Below are positions 8,492 to 16,837 of a DNA stretch of 47,861 nucleotides, piece after piece; position 1 is the first letter of the stretch, and each line of letters begins with the position of its first letter. The notes under the pieces were generated by a model. It was not told where the DNA came from. It worked only from the letters and a program-made list of their open reading frames with translations, and searched no databases. The DNA comes from an uncultured Opitutia bacterium. Its GTDB lineage: Bacteria > Verrucomicrobiota > Verrucomicrobiia > Opitutales > Opitutaceae. The position numbers and the translations under genes were made by a program. The stretch spans positions 1 through 47,861 of the forward strand of contig CAIJFT010000011.1 of the NCBI GenBank assembly GCA_903820035.1. Direction: 5' to 3'.

Positions 8492-9801
8492 GGCGTGAGG
8501 GGGAAGTTGAGGCGCGTAGCGAGCGCTTGGGTACGGATACCGTAGAACGCGGCGAATTCGCGGAGCCGCGTCGCGCGGTCGGGGTCGCCGGGGGCGTGGG
8601 ATTTTAGGGCGGCAATCATCAGGTTCTTGGCCGTGTGTTCGGTGGAGATAAACTCGAAGACCTTCGTGCGATAGCCGGCCCACTCCAGGAGTTGGGCGCG
8701 GAGTGCGTCCGTGACAAACTCGGCCTGCCTTTCCTGGAAGATTCCGTGACGCAACGCGGCGGCGAGTACGGGTGGCGCGGTGAGTTGGGCCCGGAGCTCC
8801 TTCTGGCAGCACGGCGCGACGACGATCAGTTGGGCGCCGGCGGCGAGGCCGCGGGCGAGGGCGTCGTCGGTCGCGGTATCGCAGGCGTGTAACGCGAGCA
8901 GGACGTCGCAGCCGTCCGCGGGCGTGTCGGCGATGGTTCCCGCGACGAAGTTCAGTCGAGACGCGAGGCCATGGTCGCGGGCGACCTGGTTGCAGAGCGC
9001 GACGAGTTCCGGCCGCGCCTCGATGCCGCGCACCGTGGCGCGGTCGCCGAGAACCTCGGCGAGGGCGAACGTGAGGTAACCCTTGCCGCTGCCCATGTCG
9101 GCGAGGCGCAGGGGAGGCGGAGGCGTTGAGCGTGGCGGGTTGAGCGTTGAGGGTGCGGTTTCGTTCGGTGACGTCTGACCGCTCGCTTCCGGCTTCTGAC
9201 TTCTGGCTTCTGATCCCTGACCTCCGACCTCGGACCGCGGATCGCCCGGAAACGCCTCGTCGAGGAGGTGGCGGAGGAGTTCGGCGAACTTCTGGATCTG
9301 GCGGAACTTATCGGCCATGCCCTCGCGGGGCTGACCGCGGTCGTTGGTGACGCCGAGGGCGCGGAGCCACGGCGCGTGGGCGGAAATGAGATGGGCTTTG
9401 GCGCGGTCGTGGGCGGGAGGCGCGAAGGGAGCGGCGGGCGCGGCCTGGCTGGAAGCGGGCGCGAGGATTTTGAGGCGGGCCGTGCCGTCGGGTTTGGATT
9501 CGAACTGGGCGGTCTGGCCGTGGGTGAAGAGATGGGCGTCGAGGAAGTCGCCGCCGATCAGAGCTTCGAGCAAGGCGAGGGCTTCGGGGGCGGAGTGGTT
9601 CTTCGTGATGTCGCGGGTGGCGTGGCGCCAGACGAAGGCGAAGTGCGGACCCGTCTTCAAAGTGACGGGGCGCACGAAGAGGTTTTGCAGGGTGGCGTCG
9701 GCGCTCCGGGACTTGCCGAGGGTGAGCTTGACGAGCGAGGCGTCGTTCAGCGCCGCACGGAGCAGGGTGAGAAAGCGATCGCGGGCGGAGGGGTTGGACA
9801 T
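8488..9801 (-). CDS. Class I SAM-dependent methyltransferase (Methyltransf_32 type)
   Basis: The ATG at 9801 overlaps the stop of the upstream gene by one base (TGATG) and gives 437 residues. The C-terminal half carries the SAM motif DMGSGKGYLTFALAEVLG, then LALHACDTATDDALARG and VVAPCCQKELR, typical of the Methyltransf_32 group (relatives METTL25 and RRNAD1). The N-terminal ~140 residues (with LVKLTLGKSRSADATLQNLF) are shared by bacterial members but have no known role. Between the two parts is a low-complexity Gln/Ser/Pro-rich linker encoded by two runs of 7-base tandem repeats at 9121-9236. Substrate unknown; RNA is plausible given the Rsm22-like neighbour, which overlaps its stop codon. 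Confidence 0.85.
   Translation of the reverse strand: MSNPSARDRFLTLLRAALNDASLVKLTLGKSRSADATLQNLFVRPVTLKTGPHFAFVWRHATRDITKNHSAPEALALLEALIGGDFLDAHLFTHGQTAQFESKPDGTARLKILAPASSQAAPAAPFAPPAHDRAKAHLISAHAPWLRALGVTNDRGQPREGMADKFRQIQKFAELLRHLLDEAFPGDPRSEVGGQGSEARSQKPEASGQTSPNETAPSTLNPPRSTPPPPLRLADMGSGKGYLTFALAEVLGDRATVRGIEARPELVALCNQVARDHGLASRLNFVAGTIADTPADGCDVLLALHACDTATDDALARGLAAGAQLIVVAPCCQKELRAQLTAPPVLAAALRHGIFQERQAEFVTDALRAQLLEWAGYRTKVFEFISTEHTAKNLMIAALKSHAPGDPDRATRLREFAAFYGIRTQALATRLNFPLTP
9121..9155. repeat. Heptanucleotide tandem repeat inside coding region (unit GAGCGTT)
   Basis: Five consecutive 7-base units are visible on the plus strand: aggcgtt, gagcgtg, gcgggtt, gagcgtt and gagggtg. They sit within the methyltransferase gene at 8488-9801 and encode part of its Pro/Ser/Thr-rich linker on the minus strand. 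A second array with another unit starts 18 bases further on. Confidence 0.8.
9174..9236. repeat. Heptanucleotide tandem repeat inside coding region (unit TCTGACC)
   Basis: Nine uninterrupted 7-base units fill exactly 63 bases: tctgacc, gctcgct, tccggct, tctgact, tctggct, tctgatc, cctgacc, tccgacc and tcggacc. Since 63 is divisible by three, the methyltransferase reading frame is kept and 21 linker residues rich in Gly, Ser, Gln and Glu are encoded. Gain or loss of single units would shift the frame; three units would not. Confidence 0.85.
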
Positions 9802-10766
9802 CACGGGAGAAACTGCGTGGTCATCGCGGTGGCGGCGTCGATCTTGCCCTTCGGCAAGAGACCGAGCGCTTCGAGCTGGGCGATTTGTTGCGTGAACCGC
9901 GCGGGATCGAGCCGGCCGATTTTCGCGGGGCCGCCGTCGGCGTCGCGGCCGGTGACGAGTCGCTCGTCGATGATCATTTTGCGGGAGAAGAGCATGAACT
10001 CGTCGGTGTTGTTGGCGTTGGCCTTTTTCATCGCGGCGTGGGCCGGGGCGGGATCGCCCTCGAGGTAGTCGCGCCAACCCTTGATGTAGGCGCGGGTGAA
10101 GGCGCGGAGGGCCTCGGCGTGGTTACGGGCAAAGGCCTTGTTCGTGACGAGGACGGCGTAACCGCGGAAGCCGGCGTCCCAGGTGGAGAGGAAGCGCGGC
10201 ATTTTACCGCCGGCCTTGGTAATGTGGTAAGGCTCGGCGATGTAATAGCCCTGTTGCAGGGCGGTCCGGTCGCCGAGGAAGGCGGAGACGGAGAAGTTTT
10301 GGGCGACGACGTTCACCTTCAGCTGGTATTTCTGCTTGAGGAAGTCGAGGAAGGGCCAACCGGGGCGGGCGATGATCGTCTTGCCCTGCAGGTCCTCGAA
10401 TTTCCTCACCGGACTGTCGGCGTGCACCAGAATGCCGGCTGGGTCGTCCTGAAAAACGGCGGCGAACTGTACGAAGGGTAGTCCCTCGGCTTGTTTCATC
10501 AGGGTTTCAATGTCGCCGGCCTGACCGATGTCGGCCTTGCCGGTGGCCACGGCGGACATGACATGTGAGCCGGGCCCGCCCGGGAGGATGGTGACGTCGA
10601 GTCCTTCCGCGCGGAAATAGCCCCGGGCCTCGGCCTGATAAAACCCGCCGTGCTCTGGTTCGGCGACCCAATCGAGCTGGACGGTGAGTTTGAGCGGGGA
10701 TTTTTCGGCCGCGAAAGCGGTGACCGAAAGGGCGAAGGCGGCGAGAGCGTGACGGAGGCGGATCAT
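9801..10766 (-). CDS. NMT1/THI5-like ABC transporter substrate-binding protein
   Basis: The ATG at 10766 is chosen because it opens a signal peptide (MIRLRHALAAFALSVTAFAAEK); the frame continues upstream but without a leader. The mature protein begins LKLTVQLDWVAEPEHGGFYQAEARGYF, the NMT1/THI5 fold signature, with VATGKADIGQAGDIE at about residue 75. The family binds thiamine precursors, sulfonates or nitrate-like ligands; the LDWVAEPEH opening is closest to pyrimidine (THI5/ThiY) binders, but this is only suggestive. It is 321 residues, the usual length, and lies in a minus-strand operon after the ATPase and permease genes. No TPP riboswitch sequence was recognised upstream. Confidence 0.85.
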   Translation of the reverse strand: MIRLRHALAAFALSVTAFAAEKSPLKLTVQLDWVAEPEHGGFYQAEARGYFRAEGLDVTILPGGPGSHVMSAVATGKADIGQAGDIETLMKQAEGLPFVQFAAVFQDDPAGILVHADSPVRKFEDLQGKTIIARPGWPFLDFLKQKYQLKVNVVAQNFSVSAFLGDRTALQQGYYIAEPYHITKAGGKMPRFLSTWDAGFRGYAVLVTNKAFARNHAEALRAFTRAYIKGWRDYLEGDPAPAHAAMKKANANNTDEFMLFSRKMIIDERLVTGRDADGGPAKIGRLDPARFTQQIAQLEALGLLPKGKIDAATAMTTQFLP

Positions 10767-10947
10767 GAGGACGTGGAAAAAAAGGAGACGTGGGTATTTG
10801 AGAGGTGAATGGCCGTGGTTGAAAGCGCGAAGGGGCGGGGCGGTGGGAGCCGTTGTCCTTCTCGGGCGGGTTCCCCGATGCTTTCCGGACGAAACGACCC
10901 GATGATGACACCGGTCGCCACCCGTCGGCACGCGCGTTAAACGCACC
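10767..10947 (-). other. 181-base leader or spacer between permease and binding-protein genes
   Basis: This is an unusually long gap inside an otherwise tight operon. On the minus strand it contains GC-rich segments able to pair (around TCATCGGGTCGTTTCGTCCGG and CGGGGAACCCGCCCGAG) and ends in a T-rich run before the gene start. It matches no riboswitch consensus that I can recognise (TPP, cobalamin and SAM checked by eye). It may be an untranslated leader or hold a separate promoter for the binding protein. Confidence 0.3.
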
Positions 10948-11742
10948 TCAGTGGTCGGTGCGTTCGTAGGAGTCGTGCCAGTGGTGGAGCGCGAGCCAGG
11001 CCAGAGTCAGGATGGCGGCGTTGAAGATAAAGCCGAGCAGGCAGGTGAGTGCGGCGGTTGCGAAGAGGGCGGGGATTTTGAGCTGGCTGGAGTAGATCAC
11101 GGCTTGAAACCCGAGTCCGCCGCCGTCGCCGGCGGACGAACCGGCATTCATGTCGGCCACCACGGCGCCGATCGGTGCGAGTGTGGCCGCAATGCGCAGG
11201 CCGGTGAAGAAGTACGGCAACGCCGCGGGGACGCGCAGCAGGAAAAGCTGTTGCCAGCGGCTGGCCCGGTAGAGCTGGAAGAGCTCGAGCAAGTTGCGGT
11301 CGACCGAGATGAGACCCTGCGTCGTATTCACCACGAGCGGGAAGAACGCGATGGCGAAGGTCAGCACCGCGACACTGGCCAGCCCGGCGCCGACCCAGAT
11401 CACGCAGATCGGGGCGAGAATCGGCAGCGGGGTGAGCTGCACGGCGGTCAGGAACGGATAGAGGCTGGCGCGCACGAGCGGCGACAACGAGAGCAGCAGG
11501 GCGAAGCCGAAGCTGATTACGACCGCGAGACCGAAGCCCAGCAAGGCGCCCTGCGCGGTATTCCAGGCGGCGTGCAGCAGCAGCGGAGCGTCCTTGATGA
11601 AGGCGTGCCAGACCGCGCCGGGCGGGGGGAGCAGAAAGCGGCGTTCCTCGGAGATCAGGAAGAAATGGGCGGCGTACCACAGCGCGAGCAGCAGGGCGCC
11701 GGTGAGGGCAGGCAGGAGAACTTTGAGGGCCTTGCTCGACAT
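10948..11742 (-). CDS. ABC transporter permease, SsuC/TauC/ThiX type
   Basis: The 264-residue membrane protein has six or so hydrophobic segments and the BPD_transp_1 fold. The N-terminal segment PALTGALLLALWYAAHFFLI is followed by LLPPPGAVWHAFIKD, usual for this permease class. The coupling-helix region VDRNLLELFQLYRASRWQQLFLLRVPAALPYFFTGLRIA is clear. It starts 6 bases after the ATPase stop and is followed by the substrate-binding protein gene, so all three form one importer. The substrate is a small organic molecule (thiamine precursor, sulfonate or similar), not resolved further. Confidence 0.9.
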   Translation of the reverse strand: MSSKALKVLLPALTGALLLALWYAAHFFLISEERRFLLPPPGAVWHAFIKDAPLLLHAAWNTAQGALLGFGLAVVISFGFALLLSLSPLVRASLYPFLTAVQLTPLPILAPICVIWVGAGLASVAVLTFAIAFFPLVVNTTQGLISVDRNLLELFQLYRASRWQQLFLLRVPAALPYFFTGLRIAATLAPIGAVVADMNAGSSAGDGGGLGFQAVIYSSQLKIPALFATAALTCLLGFIFNAAILTLAWLALHHWHDSYERTDH

Positions 11743-11748
11743 GGCGGG

Positions 11749-12519
11749 TCAGGCGGCTTCGGGATCGACCGAGCGCAGCAGGCGCGAAACGTGGGCGACC
11801 AGTTCGTGATAGTCGCGCGCGAGCCGCGTGTCGGCGGTACGCGGGCCGGGCAGCGGTACCGTGACCTCGGCGTGGATACGCCCCGGATTGGCGGCGAGGA
11901 TAAAGATCCGGTTGGACAGAAACACGGCCTCGGCGACGGAGTGCGTGACGAAGAACGCGGTCCACTGCTGTTGAGCATGAATCGCGAGCAGTTCCTCGTT
12001 GAGGTGCTCGCGGGTCATTTCGTCGAGGGCGCCGAACGGCTCGTCGAGGAGCATCATGCGCGGCGCGAGCGCGAGGGCGCGGGCGATCGACACCCGCATC
12101 TTCTGGCCGCCGGAAAGTTGGCGGGGAAAGGCGCCGGCCTTTTCCTGCAGGCGGACGAGCTCGAGGACGCGTTGCCGGCTGGCGGCGCGCGTCGCGGCGT
12201 CGACGCCGCGCAGTTGCAGAGGCACCTCGATGTTGTGGGCGACCGACAGCCAGGGCAGGAGCGTCGGTTCCTGAAACACGAAGGCCAGATCGGTGGCGAC
12301 GGCCGCAGGATCCCGGCCGCCGGCGGCAATGGTCCCGGAGGTGACCGGGCTCAGGCCGGCCAGTAGGCGCAGGAGGGTGGACTTGCCGCAGCCGCTGGGG
12401 CCGATGAGGGTGATGAATTCGCCCGGAGCCGCGGAGAACGAGACGCGATCGAGCACCAGCGGGCCGTCGCCGAACCGCTTGGTCACATCGCGAAACTCAA
12501 TGTAGGGCGACGCGGGCAT
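11749..12519 (-). CDS. ABC transporter ATP-binding protein, SsuB/TauB type
   Basis: This 256-residue ATPase is complete. Walker A is LIGPSGCGKSTLLRLLAG (about residues 38-55), the Q-loop is FVFQEPTLLPWLSV, the signature is LSGGQKMRVSIARALAL, Walker B is MMLLDEPFGALDE and the switch is FFVTHSVAEAVFL. The DEPFGALDEMTR sequence and the absence of a regulatory tail place it with nitrate/sulfonate/taurine-type import ATPases. It is the first gene of the minus-strand importer operon (ATPase, permease, binding protein), which continues into two methyltransferase genes. Confidence 0.92.
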   Translation of the reverse strand: MPASPYIEFRDVTKRFGDGPLVLDRVSFSAAPGEFITLIGPSGCGKSTLLRLLAGLSPVTSGTIAAGGRDPAAVATDLAFVFQEPTLLPWLSVAHNIEVPLQLRGVDAATRAASRQRVLELVRLQEKAGAFPRQLSGGQKMRVSIARALALAPRMMLLDEPFGALDEMTREHLNEELLAIHAQQQWTAFFVTHSVAEAVFLSNRIFILAANPGRIHAEVTVPLPGPRTADTRLARDYHELVAHVSRLLRSVDPEAA

Positions 12520-12568
12520 AGGGGGCCAACGTGACGCGGCAGTTTAGGCGAGACAAGGGGTGAGATGC

Positions 12569-13474
12569 CTACTTCAACCGGGCCAACGCTTCGCCGGCTT
12601 GGCGGTTGCCGGCGTCGAGTTGCAGCGCCGTCTGATAGGCGGTGCGGGCGGCGGCGGGCTGCGCGAGTTTTTCCCGGATGTTGCCGATGCGGTGCCAGAC
12701 GTAGCTGTGGGCCGGGGCGGCGGCGGACGGCGGCGTCAGGGTGAGACACTGCTGCAGGCAGGTGAGGCCGCGTTCGAGGTTCTGACCGCTCAGGATGGCG
12801 GTGCGGCCGTACTGGTAAAGGGCGGTGTAATTTTCGGCGTCTTTGGTGAGGGCGGAGTCGCACAGCGCGAATGCGCCGGAAAAGTCCTTGGCGTTCGTTT
12901 TGGCGGATACCTCCAACGCGATCGCGCGGTTGGGGCTGCGTTGGCGTAGGTCGGCGAGGTGGGCGGTCGCCTTGGCCTCGCTGCCAATCGGCCAGGGGGC
13001 GCGCTGGTAAAACTGGATCAGTGCCTCGCGGGCGTCGAGGTGCCCGGGGTCTAGTTTCAGGGCCTTCTCCATCGCGTCGCGTCCCTTGGTGGCGGCGCTA
13101 ATCGATCGCGTGCGGTTGGCCTGTTGCAGCGCGGCGCCGCCATAGATGGCGAGGTAGGGCACGTTGGCGGGATCGAGTGCAACGGCGCGGGTCAGCCACG
13201 TGAGCGCCTCCTCTTGGGCGGCGGCATCGTTGCGGGCCAGCAGGGTGCGGCCGAGGTAGTGGCAGGCGGGGGCGTTGGCGGGATTGGCGGCGGCAATTTT
13301 CCGCAGGGCCTCCGCGGCCTCCGGGTAGCGGCGGGATTCGAATAATGACACCGCCTCCTGCAGGGCGGGGGCCGGGTCGGCCGCTACCGACGGCGCCCCG
13401 GCGAGCACAAGCAGAACGGCGCCGAGGCAAGCCCGGAGTCCGATGGTGGTCTGCACAAGGAAGGTGACGCGCAT
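12569..13474 (-). CDS. Secreted tetratricopeptide-repeat protein
   Basis: The ATG at 13474 gives a 301-residue protein with a signal peptide (ending near GAPSVAADPAPA, about residue 30). Helical repeats of TPR type follow: ESRRYPEAAEALRKIAAANP, WLTRAVALDPANVPYLAIYGGAAL, AMEKALKLDPGHLDAREALI and AARTAYQTALQLDAGNRQAGEALA. There is no catalytic signature. It lies 32 bases downstream of a TPR/beta-propeller gene in the MacAB-type operon and probably provides a protein-binding scaffold in the periplasm. Confidence 0.85.
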   Translation of the reverse strand: MRVTFLVQTTIGLRACLGAVLLVLAGAPSVAADPAPALQEAVSLFESRRYPEAAEALRKIAAANPANAPACHYLGRTLLARNDAAAQEEALTWLTRAVALDPANVPYLAIYGGAALQQANRTRSISAATKGRDAMEKALKLDPGHLDAREALIQFYQRAPWPIGSEAKATAHLADLRQRSPNRAIALEVSAKTNAKDFSGAFALCDSALTKDAENYTALYQYGRTAILSGQNLERGLTCLQQCLTLTPPSAAAPAHSYVWHRIGNIREKLAQPAAARTAYQTALQLDAGNRQAGEALARLK

Positions 13475-13506
13475 GGTGTCGGCCACCACGAGAACGAAGA
13501 AATCCC

Positions 13507-14790
13507 TTACGGCAAGGCGACTTGCAACAGGCGCACGGTGTGCGACGGCGGGGCCTTGGCCTTTTGCGGGTCGAACAGGTCCCAACCGGCGCCGGCAATC
13601 ACGGTCGGTCGGCCGTTTACGAGGGTCACCAGCGAGAGGTCGTCGAGGTGAGGCAGGCTCCGGGCGAGCACGGTCACGCCGGTGATGCGATCGTGTTCGG
13701 GATTGAGGCGGATGAGCAGCACGCGCTGCGGCGTCACGCCGTTTTGGATCGCGACCAAACCCCCAGGCGCCGGTACCAGGCCGTCCAAGCCGAGCAACGT
13801 GGTGTCCTTTGGTGCGGCGAGCGGGGTCACGGTGCTGGTGGTGAGATCGACGTGAAAGAGCCCGTTGGCGAAATCCGAGACGATGAGGGTTCTCTCGTGC
13901 AGCAGGATGCCTTGCAGCGAGCTGAACCCGGGGAATTCGACGACGGGTTCCGGGGCCTCGGCGCCAGGGGCCAGTTTCCAGATGATCGGGGCGCGGCTGT
14001 CGGTGGCGTAGACGGTGCCGTCGGGAGCGACGGTGAGATCGCTGAGCCCGTGCTCACGGTTGTCGTCCGGAAGGTCGATCACGCGGCGCAGTTCGCCGGT
14101 GACGAGACTGAACTCAGCTAACCCGGACTGGCCCTTCATTTCCTTGGTGTAGCCGGTCATTTCCGGCCCGGCCATCATCGCGGCCCACAGCACCCGGCGG
14201 GGTTCGTCGAGGGCGAGGCCGAAAATGCCGAACAAGTCTTCGTCCTCTTCCGAGAAGCGCGTAATTTTCCCCGTCCGGTCTCGGCGCCAAATGCCGCGGA
14301 GGTGGGCATCGCCGAGGAACGTGTCGCCCGTGCGCTCGCGAAACGCGATACCTTCGAGGATACCGGCGCGGCCGGTCAGTTCGGCGACGACGTCGGCCTG
14401 GCCAAGTGGCTCGCGGTTGGCGGCGAACAACTGCGAAACGGTGCGGAAAGACGGGGAGCCCTGTAGGGCGGCAAAATCCGGATCACGTTCAATGGGAGGC
14501 GCGACCCCGAGTGCGGCCAATCGACGCAGGGTGGACAGTGCACCCGCCGCATCTCCCGCCAGTGACTGGAGGGCGGCGAGGTTGTGGAGGTAGCGGGGGG
14601 AATCGGGCCGCAGCGCCAGCGCGGCGACGGTGGCGGCCTGCGCCGCCGCGAAATCCCGGTTGCCGTAGGCGGCGCGAGCCTCGGCTTGAAAATCCAAATG
14701 GGACTTCTCCGCAGCGCAGACCGCGGGGGCGAGGCCTGCGAACAGGCCGGAGAGGAGCAGCGGGCGGAGGAACATCCGACCCGCGTGCAT
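13507..14790 (-). CDS. Secreted TPR plus beta-propeller (SMP-30/NHL-like) protein
   Basis: The ATG at 14790 overlaps the macB-type permease stop by one base (TGATG); a GTG one codon earlier is also possible. The 427-residue product has a signal peptide (FLRPLLLSGLFAGLAPAVCAAEK), a short TPR-like region (about 30-110), and then a six-bladed-propeller-like region with blades such as LSDLTVAPDGTVYATDSRAP and LQGILLHERTLIVSDFANGLFHVDL. This fits SMP-30/gluconolactonase-like or NHL propellers. The metal ligands of true SMP-30 lactonases were not identified, so no enzyme activity is claimed. Its overlap with the transporter genes suggests a linked extracytoplasmic function. Confidence 0.85.
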   Translation of the reverse strand: MHAGRMFLRPLLLSGLFAGLAPAVCAAEKSHLDFQAEARAAYGNRDFAAAQAATVAALALRPDSPRYLHNLAALQSLAGDAAGALSTLRRLAALGVAPPIERDPDFAALQGSPSFRTVSQLFAANREPLGQADVVAELTGRAGILEGIAFRERTGDTFLGDAHLRGIWRRDRTGKITRFSEEDEDLFGIFGLALDEPRRVLWAAMMAGPEMTGYTKEMKGQSGLAEFSLVTGELRRVIDLPDDNREHGLSDLTVAPDGTVYATDSRAPIIWKLAPGAEAPEPVVEFPGFSSLQGILLHERTLIVSDFANGLFHVDLTTSTVTPLAAPKDTTLLGLDGLVPAPGGLVAIQNGVTPQRVLLIRLNPEHDRITGVTVLARSLPHLDDLSLVTLVNGRPTVIAGAGWDLFDPQKAKAPPSHTVRLLQVALP

Positions 14791-15998
14791 CACTCGTAGC
14801 GCAGGGCGTCGATCGGATCGAGCTGCGCGGCCTTGCGGGCCGGGTAGTAGCCGAAGAACACGCCGATGACTGTACTCACGGCGACGGCGAGCAACACCGA
14901 GGTGGGTGAGATTAGCGTGGGCAACCCGAAGTAGGCTGAAGCGAACTCTGAGGCACCGATGCCGCAGAGGATGCCCAAGATACCTCCGAGGACGGTCAGG
15001 AGAATGGCCTCGATGAGGAACTGCAGCAGCACATCGCGATCGTGTGCCCCAATGGCGAGACGGATGCCGATCTCGCGGGTGCGCTCGGTGACGGAGACGA
15101 GCATGATATTCATGACGCCGATGCCGCCGACGACCAGCGAAACGACGGCGATGCCGCCGAGGAGCAAGGTCATCGTCTTGGAGGTCTCTGTCGCGGTGGC
15201 GGCAATTTCTTCCTGAGTGCGGACGGTGAAGTCCGGCTCGCGGCCCTTGCGGCGCTGATTGAGCAGGTCTTCGATGCGGCTCTTGACGACGTCGAGTTTG
15301 TCGGAGGTTTTACCCTGAACGAGGATCGAGGAGATATTGGAGCGGCGCGAGACGCGGCGCATGTGGGACGTGTACGGGATGATGACGACGTCGTCCTGAT
15401 CGGAGCCGAAGAGGCTGAAGCCCTTGACGTCGAGCACGCCGACCACCCGGAATGGCAAATTGCGGATGCGGAGGGTCTGACCGATCGGATCCTCGTTCGG
15501 GAAAAGTTGGTCGACGACGGTTTTGCCGATGACGGCGACCTTGGCGAGGGACTTGACGTCCTGATCGGTGAACATCGCGCCCTGGACGATGTTCCAGTTC
15601 TTGATGTACGGATAATCAGGCGACTCGCCGTTGATGTTGGTGCTCCAGTTCAGGCCGTTGGCGAGAACTTGGTTGCGGTCGCGCACTTCCGGGCTGACGC
15701 CGTCGATGTCCTCGACTTCGGCGGCGATCGCTTCTGCGTCTTCGACGGTTAAGGTCGGGGCCGACCCGAAGCCGCCCCGCGTGCCGCCCGAGCTGAAGCT
15801 GCCCGGATAAACCGTGATGATGTTTTGACCGAGCGCGGCGACCTGGGCTTCAACGCGGGCCTTGGCGCCGTTGCCCATGCTGACGATGGTGATCACCGCG
15901 CCGATGCCGATGATGATACCCAGCGCCGTGAGGATCGAGCGCATGGTGTTGCGGCGCAGAGCGCGGAGGGCGACGCGGAAGATGGTGGTGAAACGCAT
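14790..15998 (-). CDS. MacB-type ABC transporter permease (FtsX domain)
   Basis: The 402-residue protein has the MacB layout: N-terminal membrane helix (RSILTALGIIIGIGAVITIVSM), a ~220-residue periplasmic MacB_PCD domain, and three C-terminal helices in an FtsX domain (LLLGGIAVVSLVVGGIGVMNIM, then VLGGILGILCGIGAS, then LLAVAVSTVIGVFFGYYPARKA). The loop VTERTREIGIRLAIGAHDRDV is the FtsX coupling signature. Unlike E. coli MacB, the ATPase is a separate protein encoded 25 bases upstream. With the adaptor gene at 16838 it forms a tripartite efflux system; no TolC-like gene is in the window. Confidence 0.93.
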   Translation of the reverse strand: MRFTTIFRVALRALRRNTMRSILTALGIIIGIGAVITIVSMGNGAKARVEAQVAALGQNIITVYPGSFSSGGTRGGFGSAPTLTVEDAEAIAAEVEDIDGVSPEVRDRNQVLANGLNWSTNINGESPDYPYIKNWNIVQGAMFTDQDVKSLAKVAVIGKTVVDQLFPNEDPIGQTLRIRNLPFRVVGVLDVKGFSLFGSDQDDVVIIPYTSHMRRVSRRSNISSILVQGKTSDKLDVVKSRIEDLLNQRRKGREPDFTVRTQEEIAATATETSKTMTLLLGGIAVVSLVVGGIGVMNIMLVSVTERTREIGIRLAIGAHDRDVLLQFLIEAILLTVLGGILGILCGIGASEFASAYFGLPTLISPTSVLLAVAVSTVIGVFFGYYPARKAAQLDPIDALRYE

Positions 15999-16023
15999 GG
16001 CGGTGGCGGGCGGGAGGGTCCGC

Positions 16024-16800
16024 TCAGTTGACGGGGTTGGCGATCAGCTTCGCGGCGGCCTCGGCGCTCTTGAGCTTGCCGAGTTCGTTCGAGGCGATGC
16101 TGCGGTTTGGGACGGCTTCGTCGCGCACGACGACGCCATCACGCAGGATCAGGTTGCGTTTACAGTAGTGGGCGATGTCGAGCTCGTGGGTGACCATCAC
16201 GATGCTGATGCCCTGATCGTTGAGTTGTTGGAAGACGCCCATCACTTCGATGGAGGTCCGGGAGTCGAGATTGCCGGTGGGCTCATCGGCGAGCAGGACC
16301 TGTGGTTCATTGACCAGCCCGCGCGCGATGGCGACGCGCTGCTGCTGACCGCCCGAGAGCTGGTTCGGCATGTGGTCGGCGCGGTTGGCGAGGCCGACGA
16401 TTTCAAGACAGTGCATCGCGCGCTCGCGGATCTGGCCGGCGGATAGCCGGCGGTGGCGACCGTAGAGCATCGGGAGCTCGACGTTTTCGAGCGCGGTGGT
16501 GCGGGCAAGCAGATTGAAGCCTTGGAAAACGAAGCCGAGCTTCTGGTTCCGGATGTCGGCGAGCTCGTTCTTGTCCAGGTCTGAGACGTCGATCCCGTCG
16601 AGCTTGTAGGTGCCTTTGGTGGGGCGGTCGAGGCACCCCAGCATGTTCATCAGCGTGGATTTACCGGAGCCGCTGGCGCCCATGAGGGCGACGAACTCGC
16701 CCTTGTGGATGTCGAGGGATACGCCGCGGACGGCGTGAACGGGGATTTCCCCGGACTCGTAGATCTTGTGGATGTCCTTGATTTGGACAACGGGTGCCAT
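16024..16800 (-). CDS. MacB/LolD-type ABC transporter ATP-binding protein
   Basis: This 258-residue ATPase has Walker A LMGASGSGKSTLMNMLGCLD, Q-loop FVFQGFNLLARTTALENVELP, signature LSGGQQQRVAIARGLV, Walker B VLLADEPTGNLD and switch IVMVTHELDIA. These are the hallmarks of the MacB/LolD/FtsE group, whose members drive mechanotransmission rather than moving substrate across the inner membrane. It sits between the adaptor gene and the permease gene on the minus strand. A C-terminal tail of about 35 residues after the ABC core is somewhat long for the family. Confidence 0.93.
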   Translation of the reverse strand: MAPVVQIKDIHKIYESGEIPVHAVRGVSLDIHKGEFVALMGASGSGKSTLMNMLGCLDRPTKGTYKLDGIDVSDLDKNELADIRNQKLGFVFQGFNLLARTTALENVELPMLYGRHRRLSAGQIRERAMHCLEIVGLANRADHMPNQLSGGQQQRVAIARGLVNEPQVLLADEPTGNLDSRTSIEVMGVFQQLNDQGISIVMVTHELDIAHYCKRNLILRDGVVVRDEAVPNRSIASNELGKLKSAEAAAKLIANPVN

Positions 16801-16837
16801 GGCGTCGGGTGAGTGAGGGAGACGTTTACGCCGCGAC

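Noticed and set aside
10767-10947. TPP riboswitch upstream of the THI5-like binding protein
   Set aside because: The CTGAGA-type and CCAGCGTAGGGA-type conserved segments are absent by eye.
10951-12366. 471-residue plus-strand frame opposite the ABC permease and ATPase genes
   Set aside because: Gly/Glu/Arg-rich without motifs; both minus-strand genes are complete and recognised.
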